DNA of 64,000 nucleotides from Tubulanus polymorphus (Eukaryota; Nemertea; Palaeonemertea; Tubulaniformes; Tubulanidae), in the NCBI RefSeq assembly GCF_964204645.1, contig NC_134033.1, forward strand, positions 15,688,155-15,752,154, written 5' to 3'. Below are positions 22,296 to 35,400 of the stretch, piece after piece; the first letter of the stretch is position 1, and each line of letters starts with the position of its first letter. The notes below the pieces were generated by a model. That model ran no database searches, was not told where the DNA came from, and was given only the letters and a program-made list of their open reading frames with translations. The position numbers and the translations under genes are program-made.

Positions 22296-25200
22296 ATGGC
22301 GGCTCGTGAGTCTTTCTCATCCGTTGGAAGTACCGTAATTTACATCTCCGAAGTGGACAATATTCTGAGGGCCGTATCAATTTACGGTAAACGATGGTTG
22401 TATACAATTTACGTGGCATTATGTGTGGCTTTCTGCTTCCCAGCGGGATGGCACATGTTCGCGATCACTTTCGTGGGTAAGTTACAGGCACCAGAGTCCC
22501 AGTTGTGCAGTCATGACTAAAATCCAAAGGTTGCCTTAAATGTGAAGACTGGTCTTAAGTTGTTAAGTTTGGTTATAGAACTAAAATCAGGTTAGACTGG
22601 TCTTAAGTTGTTAGATTGGCCATGGAACCAAAATGAGCTTGGACTGGTCTTTAGTTGTTGGATTGGCTATAGAACCAAAATTAGGTTAAACTGGTCTTCA
22701 GCTGTTAGATTGGATCCATAACTGAGGTGGTCTAAGGTTGGTCTCTAATCTAAGCTGTGACTGTGCAACTGGCCCCAGGGACTAGATCTAATCTTTTAAC
22801 AGACTCGCATTTAATCATCTATTCGAAGAAAACCTCCGATTCAGTTAAATGATTATGTCATTTATTCAAGTTTCTTTCCTCCAAATGTAATCGAATGTCA
22901 ACATGTCAATACGCCACGCATAGTTTACAATACTCTCAAGTGAAATCTATCAGCAAATCTTTTATCTGAAAACAAATAAATATCTTTCCAAAATAAGAAG
23001 GGCAAGGTTCTGTTATAGATTTTTTTAGACATCGAATCGATAAGATACAAACTATTTGACTATCAGTTTATGAAATTTAGTTTTGAATTGAAAAGAATAC
23101 CGATAATTATTCAGATTTGATAAAATCATGATTCGGGATTATATGAATTTTCTATTTCGCAAATGAATTCCAACGTATCGTCGCTACAGGTGGACTGCCC
23201 GATGACTATCACTGTCGAGTGGGCGCCAATCAATCGATACCTCAGATTTATAAAGATGGTAAATGGACGAATGATAAATGTCGTATGTACAAGAATGAAT
23301 CTAGTGGTGATAATCAGACGATACCGTGTAATAATGGATGGGTTTATTATACCGATTATCAAAGCACCATCGTTACACAGGTATAATGTAATTATTGTCA
23401 TTAATCACTTAAATTTTCTAAGTATTTAAAATGATAAAGTGAAGTTATAATGTCTTTGTTTCTGCAGGTTTTTGAATTTTAAAAGTATGTTTAATATTAT
23501 TCTGTTATCCGGTCATGCACTCGATGCCCGAATGTTTGATAATGGCTACTTAAAACCTGTTGCCGTATGATGCTTGTATGACAACCGGACTCGATGAGCT
23601 CACCAAAACTAGACTCTGAGGTCTCATCTATTCAGATAATGCCAGTCGAAAAACGATATTTTGCAAAAAAGATAATTGTTTAATGCTGCTTGGATCGGCG
23701 TTTCTAGAATTTAACAAATTTTAAAGGAAGTTACGAAATATCATCGTTTCTGCTCTTCATAGAGAAACTTTGTATTCTATTATCGTGGCATGTCCGGTCA
23801 GTTTATTTTACACTCAATGTGCCCGATAGCCTTCGGCGGATATGTCCGAAGGTTTAATAATGACCTCTTCTAAACCTGTCGCCTACGACCATTGTATGAC
23901 GGAGGGGCTCAATGAGCTTATTGAACTAGTCTCCTAGGTCTCCTCCATTCATATCAAACTGGACAAAGAAACGACATTTTCCACAATCCAAATAAGATTT
24001 CTAACTTTCTGTTTGCAGTGGGATCTGGTCTGTGACAGGGACTATCTACCTCAAATGGCGCAAACTATTTTTGTCGTCGGTACTTTGATCGGAGCCGGGA
24101 GTCTGTCGCCGTTAGCCGATTGGTTGGGACGTAAAAAGGTCCACATCGGTTCGCAGATGGCGATGGCGATTGTGGGAATAATAACAATATCTTCTCCTAA
24201 TTACGTCATGTTTGCCGTAATGCGAGTAATAACAGGTGCACTTCAACAGGTACGATCTGGCGCAGCTGCTGAAAACGAAGATTGCTTCATCACAAATACA
24301 TCCGTTAAGTCAAAGATATCATTAACTGGTAAAATTCCCTTTTGAGAAACTTAGCTCGTTTTTCAAAAAACAGAATCCCAACACCGATGGATAATCTACG
24401 ACAGTACATTATAGAAATGCTGAATAACTTTTGACATTTCTACCCTATATACGAACGGGTTTTCCGTATTTCTTGAAATTAATTTTGTGAATTAGATTAA
24501 TGTTTCGCCTTTCCAGGGAGTGGTCCTATCCAGTACTGTTCTGTTATTCGAGTTGTTCCCGACTGAAATGAGGACTGTCTCCACTCTCAGTACCTCCATA
24601 TTCTGGGCGATGGCTGTCGTCATACTGGCCACATTCGGTTACTTCGTACGGGATTGGAGATATCTCCAGTTGCTTATATCCATTCCGGCGTTTTTGGACC
24701 TACTCGGTATCTGGTTCTTCCCGGAGTCCATACCGTGGCTGATCGCGCACGGCAAAACCGACGAGGCCGAAAAGGTCATCGCAACGGCGGTGAAAGGCGC
24801 GAAGATCAAAATCCCGATTCACGAGATGGAATTCCCGGAGCGACCCAGTTTGAGGCGATCGAGTCTGGAATTGATGAATAAATCGATGACGCAAATGCGT
24901 AATTTGAAAAGAAGGTTGTCAGATCGGCGACGCAGTTCAACACAGACACCACCGGTATATACAAGAACAACCCCCAGCGCCCAGTAACGGGTGAATTCCG
25001 ATAGAGATTATCCATGGATGAAAACTAACCTCAACGACTTGGATACTATGAATGTTTAACTTTTCATCTCTGGATAGTATTTTATCAACCCAATTTGAGT
25101 AGACATTCTTAACCCTACAGTGTCAAATCCTGACTATTTGACCGTAAGAAGGCACATTTCGTTCATTCTAAATTACAGAGATTTTCGCATTTCTAGGCAC

Positions 25201-26636
25201 CTGACCCCGAAGAAAAGCGCGAAACTTTATTGGACGTGATGAAACATCCTCGTCTACGCTGGTATTCATTGATCATGTGTCTAATGTGGTAAGTCTTTAG
25301 ACTTCTAACAATCATGAGTTATTGGGTTCGAGTCCATCAATTTGCGCCATATAATATCTTTGTTACAGGTTAAATGCGTCAATGTCTTATTACGGAATTT
25401 CACTGAGCGCCACGTCTTTGGTCGGCAACAGATATTTGAATTTCGGTTTGGTCGGAGTTACGGAAATCCCTAGTTACATATTTACTCTCATAGTATCGAC
25501 CAAGTAAGACTTTTTAAAACCATAAGAGTCTATCTATTCCAGTATACAGGGTGGTCCAAAAAGCGCAACCTCATACTACCACTTATCAGAGGCCTTCAAT
25601 TTTCATACAGATCGATCGGAAATTTTGTTCGAAAAGACACAATAACTCTCAATTTTTTCGAGCTATTTTGGTTCCAGGGCCAATGTTGTGAACCGATCAG
25701 CGCCTCAAACCAGCTCAATTTCTAATGTCTAACAAACAGATAATCGTAGCGGAATCCAAATCTACAGTTTACTGGTCAGCACCCTTGCGTTATATGTACA
25801 TACCACACTTGGATTCGATTCCCGGTGAGTGCGCGTAATTTGCTGCATTTCTTTAAATCTTGTGTTCTATTTTTGTAGATTTGGGCGCCGTATTCCTTCA
25901 TGCTGTGTCCAAGTTGCTGGTGGAATCGCACTCATTGTTGTAGCTTTCATACCAAAAACACTATGTAATATTGACATCTCTTTTAGCTACATTTTGTTTC
26001 GGTGTTCGAGTCAATGTATAAACATTTTATATCGTAGCTGATGGGACTAGTTTGGCTCCTCTGATTGTTACTGTTACTATGATCGGCATGTTGTTCGAGT
26101 CATCGGCTTTTTCACTGGCATTTCTTTACGGACAAGAGATTTATCCGACCAGCACCAGGTTATTATACACAAATGCATCACCAAGAGCTCTTTGTAAAGA
26201 ATATGTGCATAATCAATTGTTCATTTTTCAGGAATAGTGGTATGGGTTTGTCCTCTGTGTGTGCTAGAATTGGAGGAATGTTGGCGCCGTTTGCGGGATA
26301 TATGGTTTGTAACATTTGCAAGACAAGTAATTTGAATTATTGAAAAACAAGTATTTTGTTACTGGTTACTTTATTAGGCTTTTATTGCTGTTGTAGATGG
26401 CAAAGATCTACTGGTTTCCGGGAGTATTTCTAGGCTCTGTATCTATAATCATCGGTCTACTGGTATTATACCTTCCTGAACCGCTTGGACGTCCAATACC
26501 CCAGAAAATCGCCGACATGGAGTCATGGACGCGTCAACGATATCGACCGCCAACAGACGACAACATGGCCGTCGAGAAACTTCCGGCGTTACCGGAAGTA
26601 CAAGAAAATTATGATCGAAATAACATCGATATTTAG
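22296..26636 (+). CDS. SLC22-type transporter E
   Basis: Complete 10-exon gene: 22296-22476, 23190-23380, 24019-24249, 24517-24954, 25197-25288, 25369-25503, 25879-25964, 26038-26158, 26232-26304, 26397-26636; 595 aa. The first exon MAARESFSSVGSTVIYISEV is of the E/F type and resembles the A/B first exon. Exon 2 ends IVTQ where others have IVTE. The exon 4 loop is long, with MTQMRNLKRRLSDRRRSSTQ before the PP donor. Exon 7 has FGRRIPSCCVQVAGG. C-terminus NNIDI. Intron 2 holds two copies of the CGTGGCATGTCCGGTCAGTT-type sequence also found in the same intron of F and G. Confidence 0.92.
22540..22795. repeat. Tandem ACTGGTCTTAAGTTGTTAGA units, intron 1 of E
   Basis: Four imperfect units of about 60 bp (ACTGGTCTTAAGTTGTTAGA, then TTGGCTATAGAACCAAAAT). 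The same unit is found in intron 1 of F and in the foldback elements at 47.3 and 53.4-53.8 kb. Confidence 0.7.
23497..23965. repeat. Duplicated intron-2 sequence, gene E
   Basis: Two related ~150-180 bp blocks (23497-23640 and 23786-23965) share CCGGTCA, GATGCCCGA/GTGCCCGATAGCC, GTATGAC and GAGCTCA/GAGCTTA ... GTCTC motifs. Single blocks lie in intron 2 of F (28380-28550) and G (33565-33735), with a degenerate one in C (12480-12600). Confidence 0.6.
25545..25720. repeat. Possible DNA-transposon remnant in intron 6 of E
   Basis: The sequence ACAGGGTGGTCCAAAAAGCG opens a ~170-bp segment absent from the matching intron of F. Such a start resembles ends of mariner-like elements, but no matching far end is seen. 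Confidence 0.3.
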
Positions 26637-27262
26637 TCCCGGGTTTTATTCTGAATTCGATTAATTCCTTTGTTAATTCAGTTAATGCTTCAACAACTTT
26701 GATCTTTTCATAAAAAACGAGATCCATGTTTAGGACAAAATTTGATTAATGACAACAAAGCATTCCATTTATATTTTGATAGAGATTTTTATAAGAAAAC
26801 AACTTGTTATTCTAAATGTATAGTTTTTAAAAACAGTTCTGCATATATATAAACTGTATATTGTAAATTATGAGTTAGAACGTTGTTATTATATAAGGAT
26901 GTAATCATCTAATTTGAAGTCATAACTCTGGAACTGGAACGATCAATGTTGGTTAACTAATTAACTGATTCTATATCCAACATATTTATATGTATTTTGA
27001 TCCTTCGATTGGTGAATTGAGTCGATGTTCAGCTATTTGAAAATATAAAATCGGGTAATCACAATCGATCTGTGTTATAAATCATTACTGAGTTGTAGTT
27101 TTTTCTGTCGTTCATTGAGAGATATAAAAAATTGATATCTCATTTCATGGGTTGACAATGTCAAAACCGTTCAAGTGTTATTGATATATGATCAACAATC
27201 AATGTTCAAATCAGTTTGTCCAGGATTTTCTGTACCGTGGCTGGCTTTGTCTTTGAGCAGTA
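26637..27262. other. Intergenic spacer E-F
   Basis: AT-rich and paralogous to the D-E spacer. No gene is seen. Confidence 0.6.
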
Positions 27263-30200
27263 ATGGCGGCTCGTGAATCTTTCTCATCCGTTGGAAGTAC
27301 CGTAATTTACATCTCGGACGTGGACGATATTTTGAAGGCCGTATCAATTTACGGTAAACGATGGTTGTATACGACTTATGTCGCATTAAGTATAGCTTCT
27401 TGCTTTCCAACGGGATGGCACATGTTCGCAATTACTTTCGTGGGTAAGTTACAGGCACCAGGGGCTAGTTGTGCAATCTTTTTAAAAGTGATCTTGAATG
27501 TTAAGGTTTTAAGTTGTAAGATTAGGTATAGAACCGAAGTGAGTTTAGACTGGTCTTAAGTTGTAAGATTGGTTATAGAACCAGAATGGGCTTAGACGGG
27601 TCTCAAGTTGTTAGATTGGTTATAAAACCAGAATGAGCTTGGACTGGTCTTAAGTTGTTTGGCTATAGAAATAAAATGGGTTTAGACTGGTTATTGATCG
27701 TGCAAGTGTTGCTCTTGGTAATAGATGGCACCAAGGATCAAATCTAGTTCATAACTGAGTCACTTTTTAGTACGTGCACAATTTTCTATTTTATAGTTAA
27801 ATGATTGTGTCATTTCTACAAGTTTCGTTCATCATAATTTAACTGAATGAAAATATATCAGATATATCACATAAAGTTCACGATACCGAGTGGAATCGAT
27901 CAGCAAATCTTTTATCTAAACGCAAATACAAAATCCAACTATTTATCTTTAGCAAAATAATAAGGGCAAAGTTTCACTAGTGCCGTAGTATTTTTCACGA
28001 TCAAAAAGATTAGATTATTTTCTTATCGCAAGGTGGACTGCCCGATGACTATCACTGTCGAGTGGGCGCCAATCAATCGATACCTCAGATTTATAAAGAT
28101 GGTAAATGGACGAATGATAAATGTCGTATGTACAAGAATGAATCTAGTGGTGATAATCAGACGATACCGTGTAATAATGGATGGGTTTATTATACCGATT
28201 ATCAAAGCACCATCGTTACTGAGGTAGTGTAAACATTTCAGTGATCACTCTTAATTGAAATATGATATCTTACTTGGCGTTTCATTGGTCAAGTTAGATT
28301 TTGAAGTATCATATTGACAAAAGGAAGTTACAAAATATCATCGTTCCTGGTCTTGTTTGAGTAACTTTGTATTCTATTATCGTGGCATGTCCGGTCAGTT
28401 GATCATGTACTCAATGTGCCCGATAGCCTTTGGCGGATATGTCCGAACGTTTAATAATGACCACTTCTAAACCTGTCACCTATGACTATTGTATGACGGA
28501 GGGGCTCAATGAGCTTATTGAACTAGTCTCATAGGTCTCCTCCATTCATATGAAACTGGACAAAGAAACGACATTTTCCACAATCCAAATAGAATTTCTA
28601 ACTTTCTGATTGCAGTGGGATCTGGTGTGTGACAGGGACTATTTACCTCAAATGGCGCAGACTATTTTTGTCGTCGGTACTTTGATCGGAGCCGGAAGTC
28701 TGTCGCCATTAGCTGATTGGTTGGGACGCAAAACTGTCCACATCGGTTCGCAGATGGCGATGGCGATTGTGGGAATTATAACAATATTTTCTCCTAATTA
28801 CGTCATGTTTGCCGTAATGCGAGTAATAACAGGTGCACTTCAACAGGTACGATGTCGCAGCTGCTGCAAAAGTTGATAGCTTCATCAGAAATTTCCGTTA
28901 TATATCCAATCCGTCAAGTGTAAGATATAATCTATTGGTAGAATCCAAATTTGACACACAAATATTAAGCAATTTTTAAAAAACTAGAATCCCAACGAAC
29001 GATTACACACAAAATTACTAAATAGCTTGTGTCCATTTCCTACTTGCTTGGAAATAGTTTTCTTAAATTCGAAAGTATTGATTCATGTTTTCCATTTCCA
29101 GGGAGTGGTCCTATCCACTAGCGTCCTGTTATTCGAGTTGTTCCCGGCTGAAAAGAGAGCTCTCTGTACCCTTAGTATTTCCATATTCTGGGCGATGTCT
29201 CTCGTCATACTGGCCACGTTCGGTTACTTCGTACGGAATTGGAGATATTTCCAGTTGTTGATTTCAATTCCGTCGTTTATCGACCTACTCGGTATCTGGT
29301 GCTTCCCGGAGTCCATAGCCTGGCTGATAGGGCGTGGAAAATTCGACGAAGCTGAAAGAACTATTGAAACGGCGGTGAAAGGCGCGAAGATTAAAATCCC
29401 GATCTCCGCTTCCCTTCTCAAGATGGCGGTCCCGGAACGACCCAGTTTGAGACGATCGAGTTCGGAGATGAGTGATTTGAAAAGAAGGTCGTCAGATCCA
29501 CGACGCAGTTCAACACAGGCTCCACCGGTATATACCAGACCAACCCCCAGCATCCATTTCAACAGTTCTGAGATTAAATAGTGGAATTTAGTTACAACGA
29601 ACTTCAAGGCAGCAAAATCTGTTAGTTCGTTATAACTGATAATTCTGTAAACAGTATGAAATTATTGAATGTCTTATTTGGGACGAAAGATAGGTTTGTC
29701 ACAGGTCAGTCGATAAATCGTTGTTACCCGAGGTCGTTATAACGAGTATCAAAACGTAACATTTGAAAAGACATTCTTACGTGGCAAATCTTGACCATTT
29801 AACCGTGAAACAAGTTTTTTATCTGCTATCCTAAGTTATATAGGAATTTTCAGGAACCTGACTTCGAAGAAAAGCGCGAAACTTTGTTGGACGTGATGAA
29901 ACATCCTCGTTTACGTTGGTATTCATTGATCATGTGTCTAATGTGGTAAGTCTTTAGACTTCTAATAATCATGACTTATTGGGTTCGAGTCCATAAATTT
30001 GCGCCATATAATATCTTTTTTACAGGTTTAATGTGTCAATGGCCTATTACGGAATTTCACTGAGCGCCACGTCTTTGGTCGGCAACAGATATTTGAATTT
30101 CGGTTTGGTCGGAGTTACGGAAATTCCCAGTTACTTACTCACTCTCCTTGTAACAACCAAGTAAGACGTTAAGAATCCTTATATTCTATCTATTCCAGTA

Positions 30201-31189
30201 TATATAACTGGAAAGAATATATTTTACAAATACGATAAGCTGTACATAACCACTCACTAGTACTACGTAAGACTATAGTTTTATTGGTTCACTGGTTACC
30301 ACCCTCTACGACACTTAGGTTCGATTCCCGATGAGTGCGCGTAATTTGCCGCATTTCTTTAAATCTTTTGTTCTAATTTTGTAGATTTGGGCGCCGTATT
30401 CCTTCATGCTGTGTCCAAGTTGCTGGTGGAATCGCACTCATTGTTGTAGCTTTCATACCAAAAACACTATGTAAGATTGATATCTCTTTTAGTACCATTT
30501 TTTCGATAAATGTCAATAATTGTATAAACATTTTATATCGTAGCTGATGGAACGAGTTTGGCTCCTCTTATTGTTACTGTTACTATGGTCGGCATGTTGT
30601 TCGAGTCATCGGCTTTTTCACTAGCATTTCTTTACGGACAAGAGATTTATCCGACCAGCACCAGGTTGTTGTTATACATAATAGCTCGCGTCACATCGTC
30701 AAACCCCTCCCCTCCAGAGATGTAGACACATATACTATAGGAACTCTTTGTAAAGAATAATATGTAGATAGTCAAATGTTCCCTTTTCCAGGAATAGTGG
30801 TATGGGTTTGTCCTCCGTGTGTGCTAGAATTGGAGGAATGTTGGCGCCGTTTGCGGGATATATGGTGTGTAATATTTGAAAGACAAGCAACTTGCAATAT
30901 TGAAAAAAAAAGTTATAGTGCTGGTTCATTTATAAGGTTTTTATTGCTGTTGTAGATGACAAAAATCTATTGGTTTCCGGGAGTATTTCTAGGCTCTGTA
31001 TCTATAATCATCGGTCTACTGGTATTATACCTTCCTGAACCGCTTGGACGTCCAATACCGCAGAAAATCGCCGACATGGATTCCTGGACGCGTCAACGAT
31101 ATCGACCGCCAACAGACGACAACATGGCCGACGAGCAACTTCCGGCATTACCGGAAGGGCAAGAACAATACGATGAGGAAGACTTGTAA
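27263..31189 (+). CDS. SLC22-type transporter F
   Basis: Complete 10-exon gene: 27263-27443, 28033-28223, 28616-28846, 29102-29527, 29854-29945, 30026-30160, 30385-30470, 30544-30664, 30792-30864, 30956-31189; 589 aa. First exon MAARESFSSVGSTVIYISDV. In exon 4 the conserved PESIPWLIAHG reads PESIAWLIGRG, partly like gene B. The loop carries KRRSSDPRRSSTQAPP. Exon 5 begins EPDFEEKRE. The C-terminus is QYDEEDL, unlike the NF(V/D)(V/I) ends of A-E. An AATAAA about 100 bp downstream (31290) may be its poly(A) signal. Introns 2, 5 and 6 align with those of E, so E and F are sister copies. Confidence 0.92.
27500..27700. repeat. ACTGGTCTTAAGTTG units, intron 1 of F
   Basis: Three imperfect ~60-bp units like those in intron 1 of E, with GGTTATAGAACCAGAATGGG variants. 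Confidence 0.65.
30275..30345 (+). repeat. tRNA-like SINE remnant, intron 6 of F
   Basis: A-box-like TGGTTCACTGGTTACCA and B-box GGTTCGATTCCCG flank a short spacer. A more damaged version is at about 25765-25830 in gene E, so it was inserted before E and F split. Confidence 0.5.
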
Positions 31190-32433
31190 GATAACGTAAT
31201 CAAACTCGCTCGATTACCTTTGTATATTTCGCGCTAAGATTTTGAATATATTTATCTGTAAATAAGGATTATTAATATTGGAAATGAAAAATAAACTATA
31301 TTCACGATGATTTCTTCAACATTTTTTTCTTCTCAGAACACTTAATTAACTAGTTTAAACGTGTTTGATTTCTTGGCGCGTTGACGGCACTTCAAATCAA
31401 GTGTTATTTCTGAAAATATGTCGAGTAACATTCCGCGTCCGGTTCCTACGTATAAACTTCTGCCTTTGTTCACTCAATTCACACGTGAACTTGACACGTC
31501 GTAATTTATCGATTTAGTAAATCAACACACATATGTTAGCTACAATCGGAACCCAGGGACTGCCCAAAAGTTGATAATTCACATGACAATCATCAGCACT
31601 TCGGTCATTCATCTTTGGCCATTCATTGAATTTGAAAAAGATGAGGATGCATGGGTTATAATTGAATCTGAGAAGAATTCTGGTGACGTCGTTGTACGTG
31701 CAGAAGCACACCTGGTGGATCCTCACTTGCCAAAGTCGACCCCGGAGTCTGAATTCACTCCGAAAATCCAAATTGATGTTGATACTCAGTTTACGTTCTG
31801 TTCGCGCCAGGCCGAACTAAAGATAGCGAATATTACACGCTCCATTGCTTCTTACCTCAATAGACATATTCAAAACATTACGATATCCGTCATAAGTCAT
31901 AAGTTACAAGTTATCAGTCGGCTTGAAAACCTAATAGCCGGCTAGGATAAATATTTACCTACATTTCGGATGATGATTCCAACATCTGCGGCATAGGTGC
32001 TTCTATTTTTTCTAAATGTCAAATATTTTTATTTCCTCGGCGAGGAGTTTGTGTGTGTACAACTCGACCCATATCCCCAGTTTCAGGCGATCTAGGGTCG
32101 ATGGGGCTTCGGGAAATAACCGATTGACTGAGTTTATAATCTCTTACACCGAGCAATTAGCAGCTCTTCGCGGGTCTAACTCGGCGAACTTAGGCAAATA
32201 ATCCGCCGAAACGAGTAACCCGAACTCGATGAGAGATGAGAGATGGGTAGCGCTTCTGTTGTCTATGCGTAACATAAGGAGTTATGATAAATAAAAACTA
32301 TACTGCGCTCCAATTTATGATGATAACACATGTAGAGTATTGTGCTACGTAGCAGTCAGTCATTTAGTAAGTTAGTCGAGTATTTTGCGGAGGTTTTAAC
32401 CGCGAGTTCAAACGTGGCCGGGCAGTATTCGCG
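31190..32433. other. Intergenic spacer F-G
   Basis: About 1.2 kb. It contains the likely F poly(A) site, then GGTGGATCCTCACTTGCC (also at 1360 in the A flank). A 124-codon open frame at 31571-31945 has no recognisable motif and I do not call it a gene. Confidence 0.5.
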
Positions 32434-35400
32434 ATGGCAGCTCGTGGTTCCATTTCATCAGTGGGTAACCCTGTAATCTATATCGCCGAAGTCGACAACA
32501 TCCTGAAAGCGATTTCAAACTACGGGAAAAAATGGCTGTACACGACTTATTTGATATTAGGGATATCTTCGGGATTTCCGACCGCTTGGCACATGTTTGC
32601 CATCTCGTTTGTTGGTAAGTAAATTTATCGCTTTCCGAATCTTTGAACCATTGGTGCACAGGCTGGAATAGCTAGTCGTATTTACAAAATTCGAGTGAAT
32701 CTGTCAACGTAAAGCAAAGTGAATATAATTGAAAATGTCGTCGTGAAAGTTAACGAATTTTAGTGAAATTGAAAATAGAAAATTTAAATCAGAATTCAAT
32801 GAATTTGATAAATTTTTTCTTTTCATCATGTACGGCTCTTTTTGAATAAGAGTGTGTATTCGAATTAGAAAATTTTTATTATCATGTAGATTTTTCATTT
32901 TTTCAAAAATCGTCTTTTTATGTATAACAGACGGATCCCATTGTGGTTTCATTTTGATAAATCGTGTCGTGCAAAATTCGATTGACTGTGGGACTTCTTC
33001 ATTCATCTGGTATTTTTTATATTGAATTGGAAAAATTGAATCTACTTTCTTATCGCAAGGTGGACTGCCCGATGACTATCACTGTCGAGTGGGCGCCAAT
33101 CAATCGATACCTCAGATTTATAAAGATGGTAAATGGACGAATGATAAATGTCGTATGTACAAGAATGAATCTAGTGGTGATAATCAGACGATACCGTGTA
33201 ATAATGGATGGGTTTATTATACCGATTATCAAAGCACCATCGTTACCGAGGTAGGGGAAACATTATCAGTGATCACTCTTAATTGAAATATGATATCTTA
33301 CTTAGCATTCCATCGGTAAAGTTAGATTTTGAAGTACCACAATGACGAAGTTATAAGATCACCGAAGTTAATACTGTAGACTTCAATTAAGTCTGATCTT
33401 TTGGGACTGTAAAAATGTGCCCGGATTGAGTGATATCCGAGTTGGAATTATGTATTTCGCTTATTGTGTCACAGAAATATCTAACAAATATATCTGAGTT
33501 TATCGGATCTTTGGCCGAGTCTATCATCGTTTCTGCAGTTTCAACAAAAGTTTGAATTATATTATTGTGGCGTGTCCGGTCAGTTGATCATGCACTCAAT
33601 GTGCCCGATAGCCTTTAGCGGATATGTCCGACGGTTTATTAATGACCACTTCTAAACCAGTTGCCTATGACCATTGTATGACTAAGAGACTTGATGAGCT
33701 GACCGAACTAGTCTCATAGGTCTCCTCTATTTATATGGAACCTGTCGAAGAAACAACGTTTTCAAAATTAAAATAAGATTTTTAAATTTCTGATTGCAGT
33801 GGGATCTGGTCTGCGACAGGGACTATTTACCTCAAATGTCGCAAACTATTTTTGTCGTCGGTACTTTGATCGGAGCCGGAAGTCTGTCGCCGTTAGCCGA
33901 TTGGTTGGGGCGTAAAAAGGTTCACATCGGTTCACAGATAGCGATGGCAGTCGTCGGAATCGTCACCATGTTTTCGCCTAATTACGCCATGTACGCCGTG
34001 ATGAGATTCCTGTCCGGCGCGCTGCAACAGGTTCGAGTAAAACTATCAAGAAAAAAAAACGGAAATTAGTATTTCATAAATGATTTCCGATGCTAACACG
34101 GCATGATGAGCACAGGTGTACACGAGCAACGAAGCATTCATTGCTATCTACATTCATTAGCATACTTATGCGTTTTGTATATCATATTTCATACTACAGT
34201 GTTGTACATATATTTCTAGGGAGTTGTTTTGTCAGCCAGCGTACAGATTTTCGAACTGTTCCCCGCCAGTACTAGAACTGTATTTTCGCTGATGGTTCAA
34301 TTCTACTGGGCGGTCGGCGTCATCTTTCTCGCCGTGTTCGCGTTTTTTGTTCGGGATTGGAGATATCTGCAACTGGTCATTTCTATCCCGGCGTTTTTGG
34401 TCCTGCTCGGTATCTGGTTCTTCCCGGAGTCCGTACCGTGGCTGATCGCGCACGGCAAAACCGACGAGGCCGAAAAGGTCATCGAAAAGGCGGTGAAAGG
34501 CACGAAGATCAAAATCCCGATTCCCGGTTCGCTTTTGGAGATGGAGGTCCCGGAGCGACCCAGTTTGAGGCGGTTGAGTTTGGAACTGAAAAATAAATCG
34601 GTGACGCAAATGCGCAATTTGAAAAGAAGGTTGTCAGATCCGCGACGCAGTTCAACACAGGCTCCACCGGTACATACCAGAACAACCCCCGATACCCAAT
34701 TAAACTGTTCGTAATGAAAATCTTAAGTGAAAACACTTGATTCGGTTCCATAGTTTTGGGTTAATTGATTCACTGTTAAAAAATTGAAGATGACCGAATT
34801 ATATCTCCAACTCACATTGTGGAACTGGGTCCTGACATTGAACTGATTTTAACTTCAACTCAAAGCTTTGAAAAATCTTAGTCTTGGAACCAGTTCCACA
34901 GTTCTGAGTTAAATATGACTCTAGAATTAAAACATTGAAAATGAACTAACTTTAACCCAGAGTTAGCTCTAACTCACAGTGGAACCGGGTCCAGGATATC
35001 AATTATTTTTAATTTTGACGTGCCAATCTATCTAATAATGAAACGTACATTTTAGGCCCCGCCCCCTGAGGAAAAAGCGGAAACTTTATTGGACGTGATA
35101 AAACATCCTCGTTTACGTTGGTATTCATTGATTATGTGCTTGATGTGGTAGGTTCAATCGTTCGTTCGTTCGTTCGTATTGTCCAGCTATAAAGTATTCT
35201 TCATATTTTCAATCATGAATTAAAGGTTAAATTCATCGATGGCTTACTATGGAATCTCGTTGAGCGCGACGACCCTGGTCGGCAACAGATACCTGAATTT
35301 CGGTTTGGTCGGAGTCGTGGAAATTCCAGCTTACTGCTTCACAATCGCCGCGGCCACTAAGTAATCATTTCAATGCACGCATCATTTACGTTTATGCAAC

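Noticed and set aside
25545-25720. Mariner transposon with coding region
   Set aside because: Only one end-like motif (ACAGGGTGGTCCAAAA); no transposase residues and no paired terminus.
31571-31945. 124-codon open frame in the F-G spacer
   Set aside because: No motif, no splice context, and it contains part of a dispersed repeat (GGTGGATCCTC).
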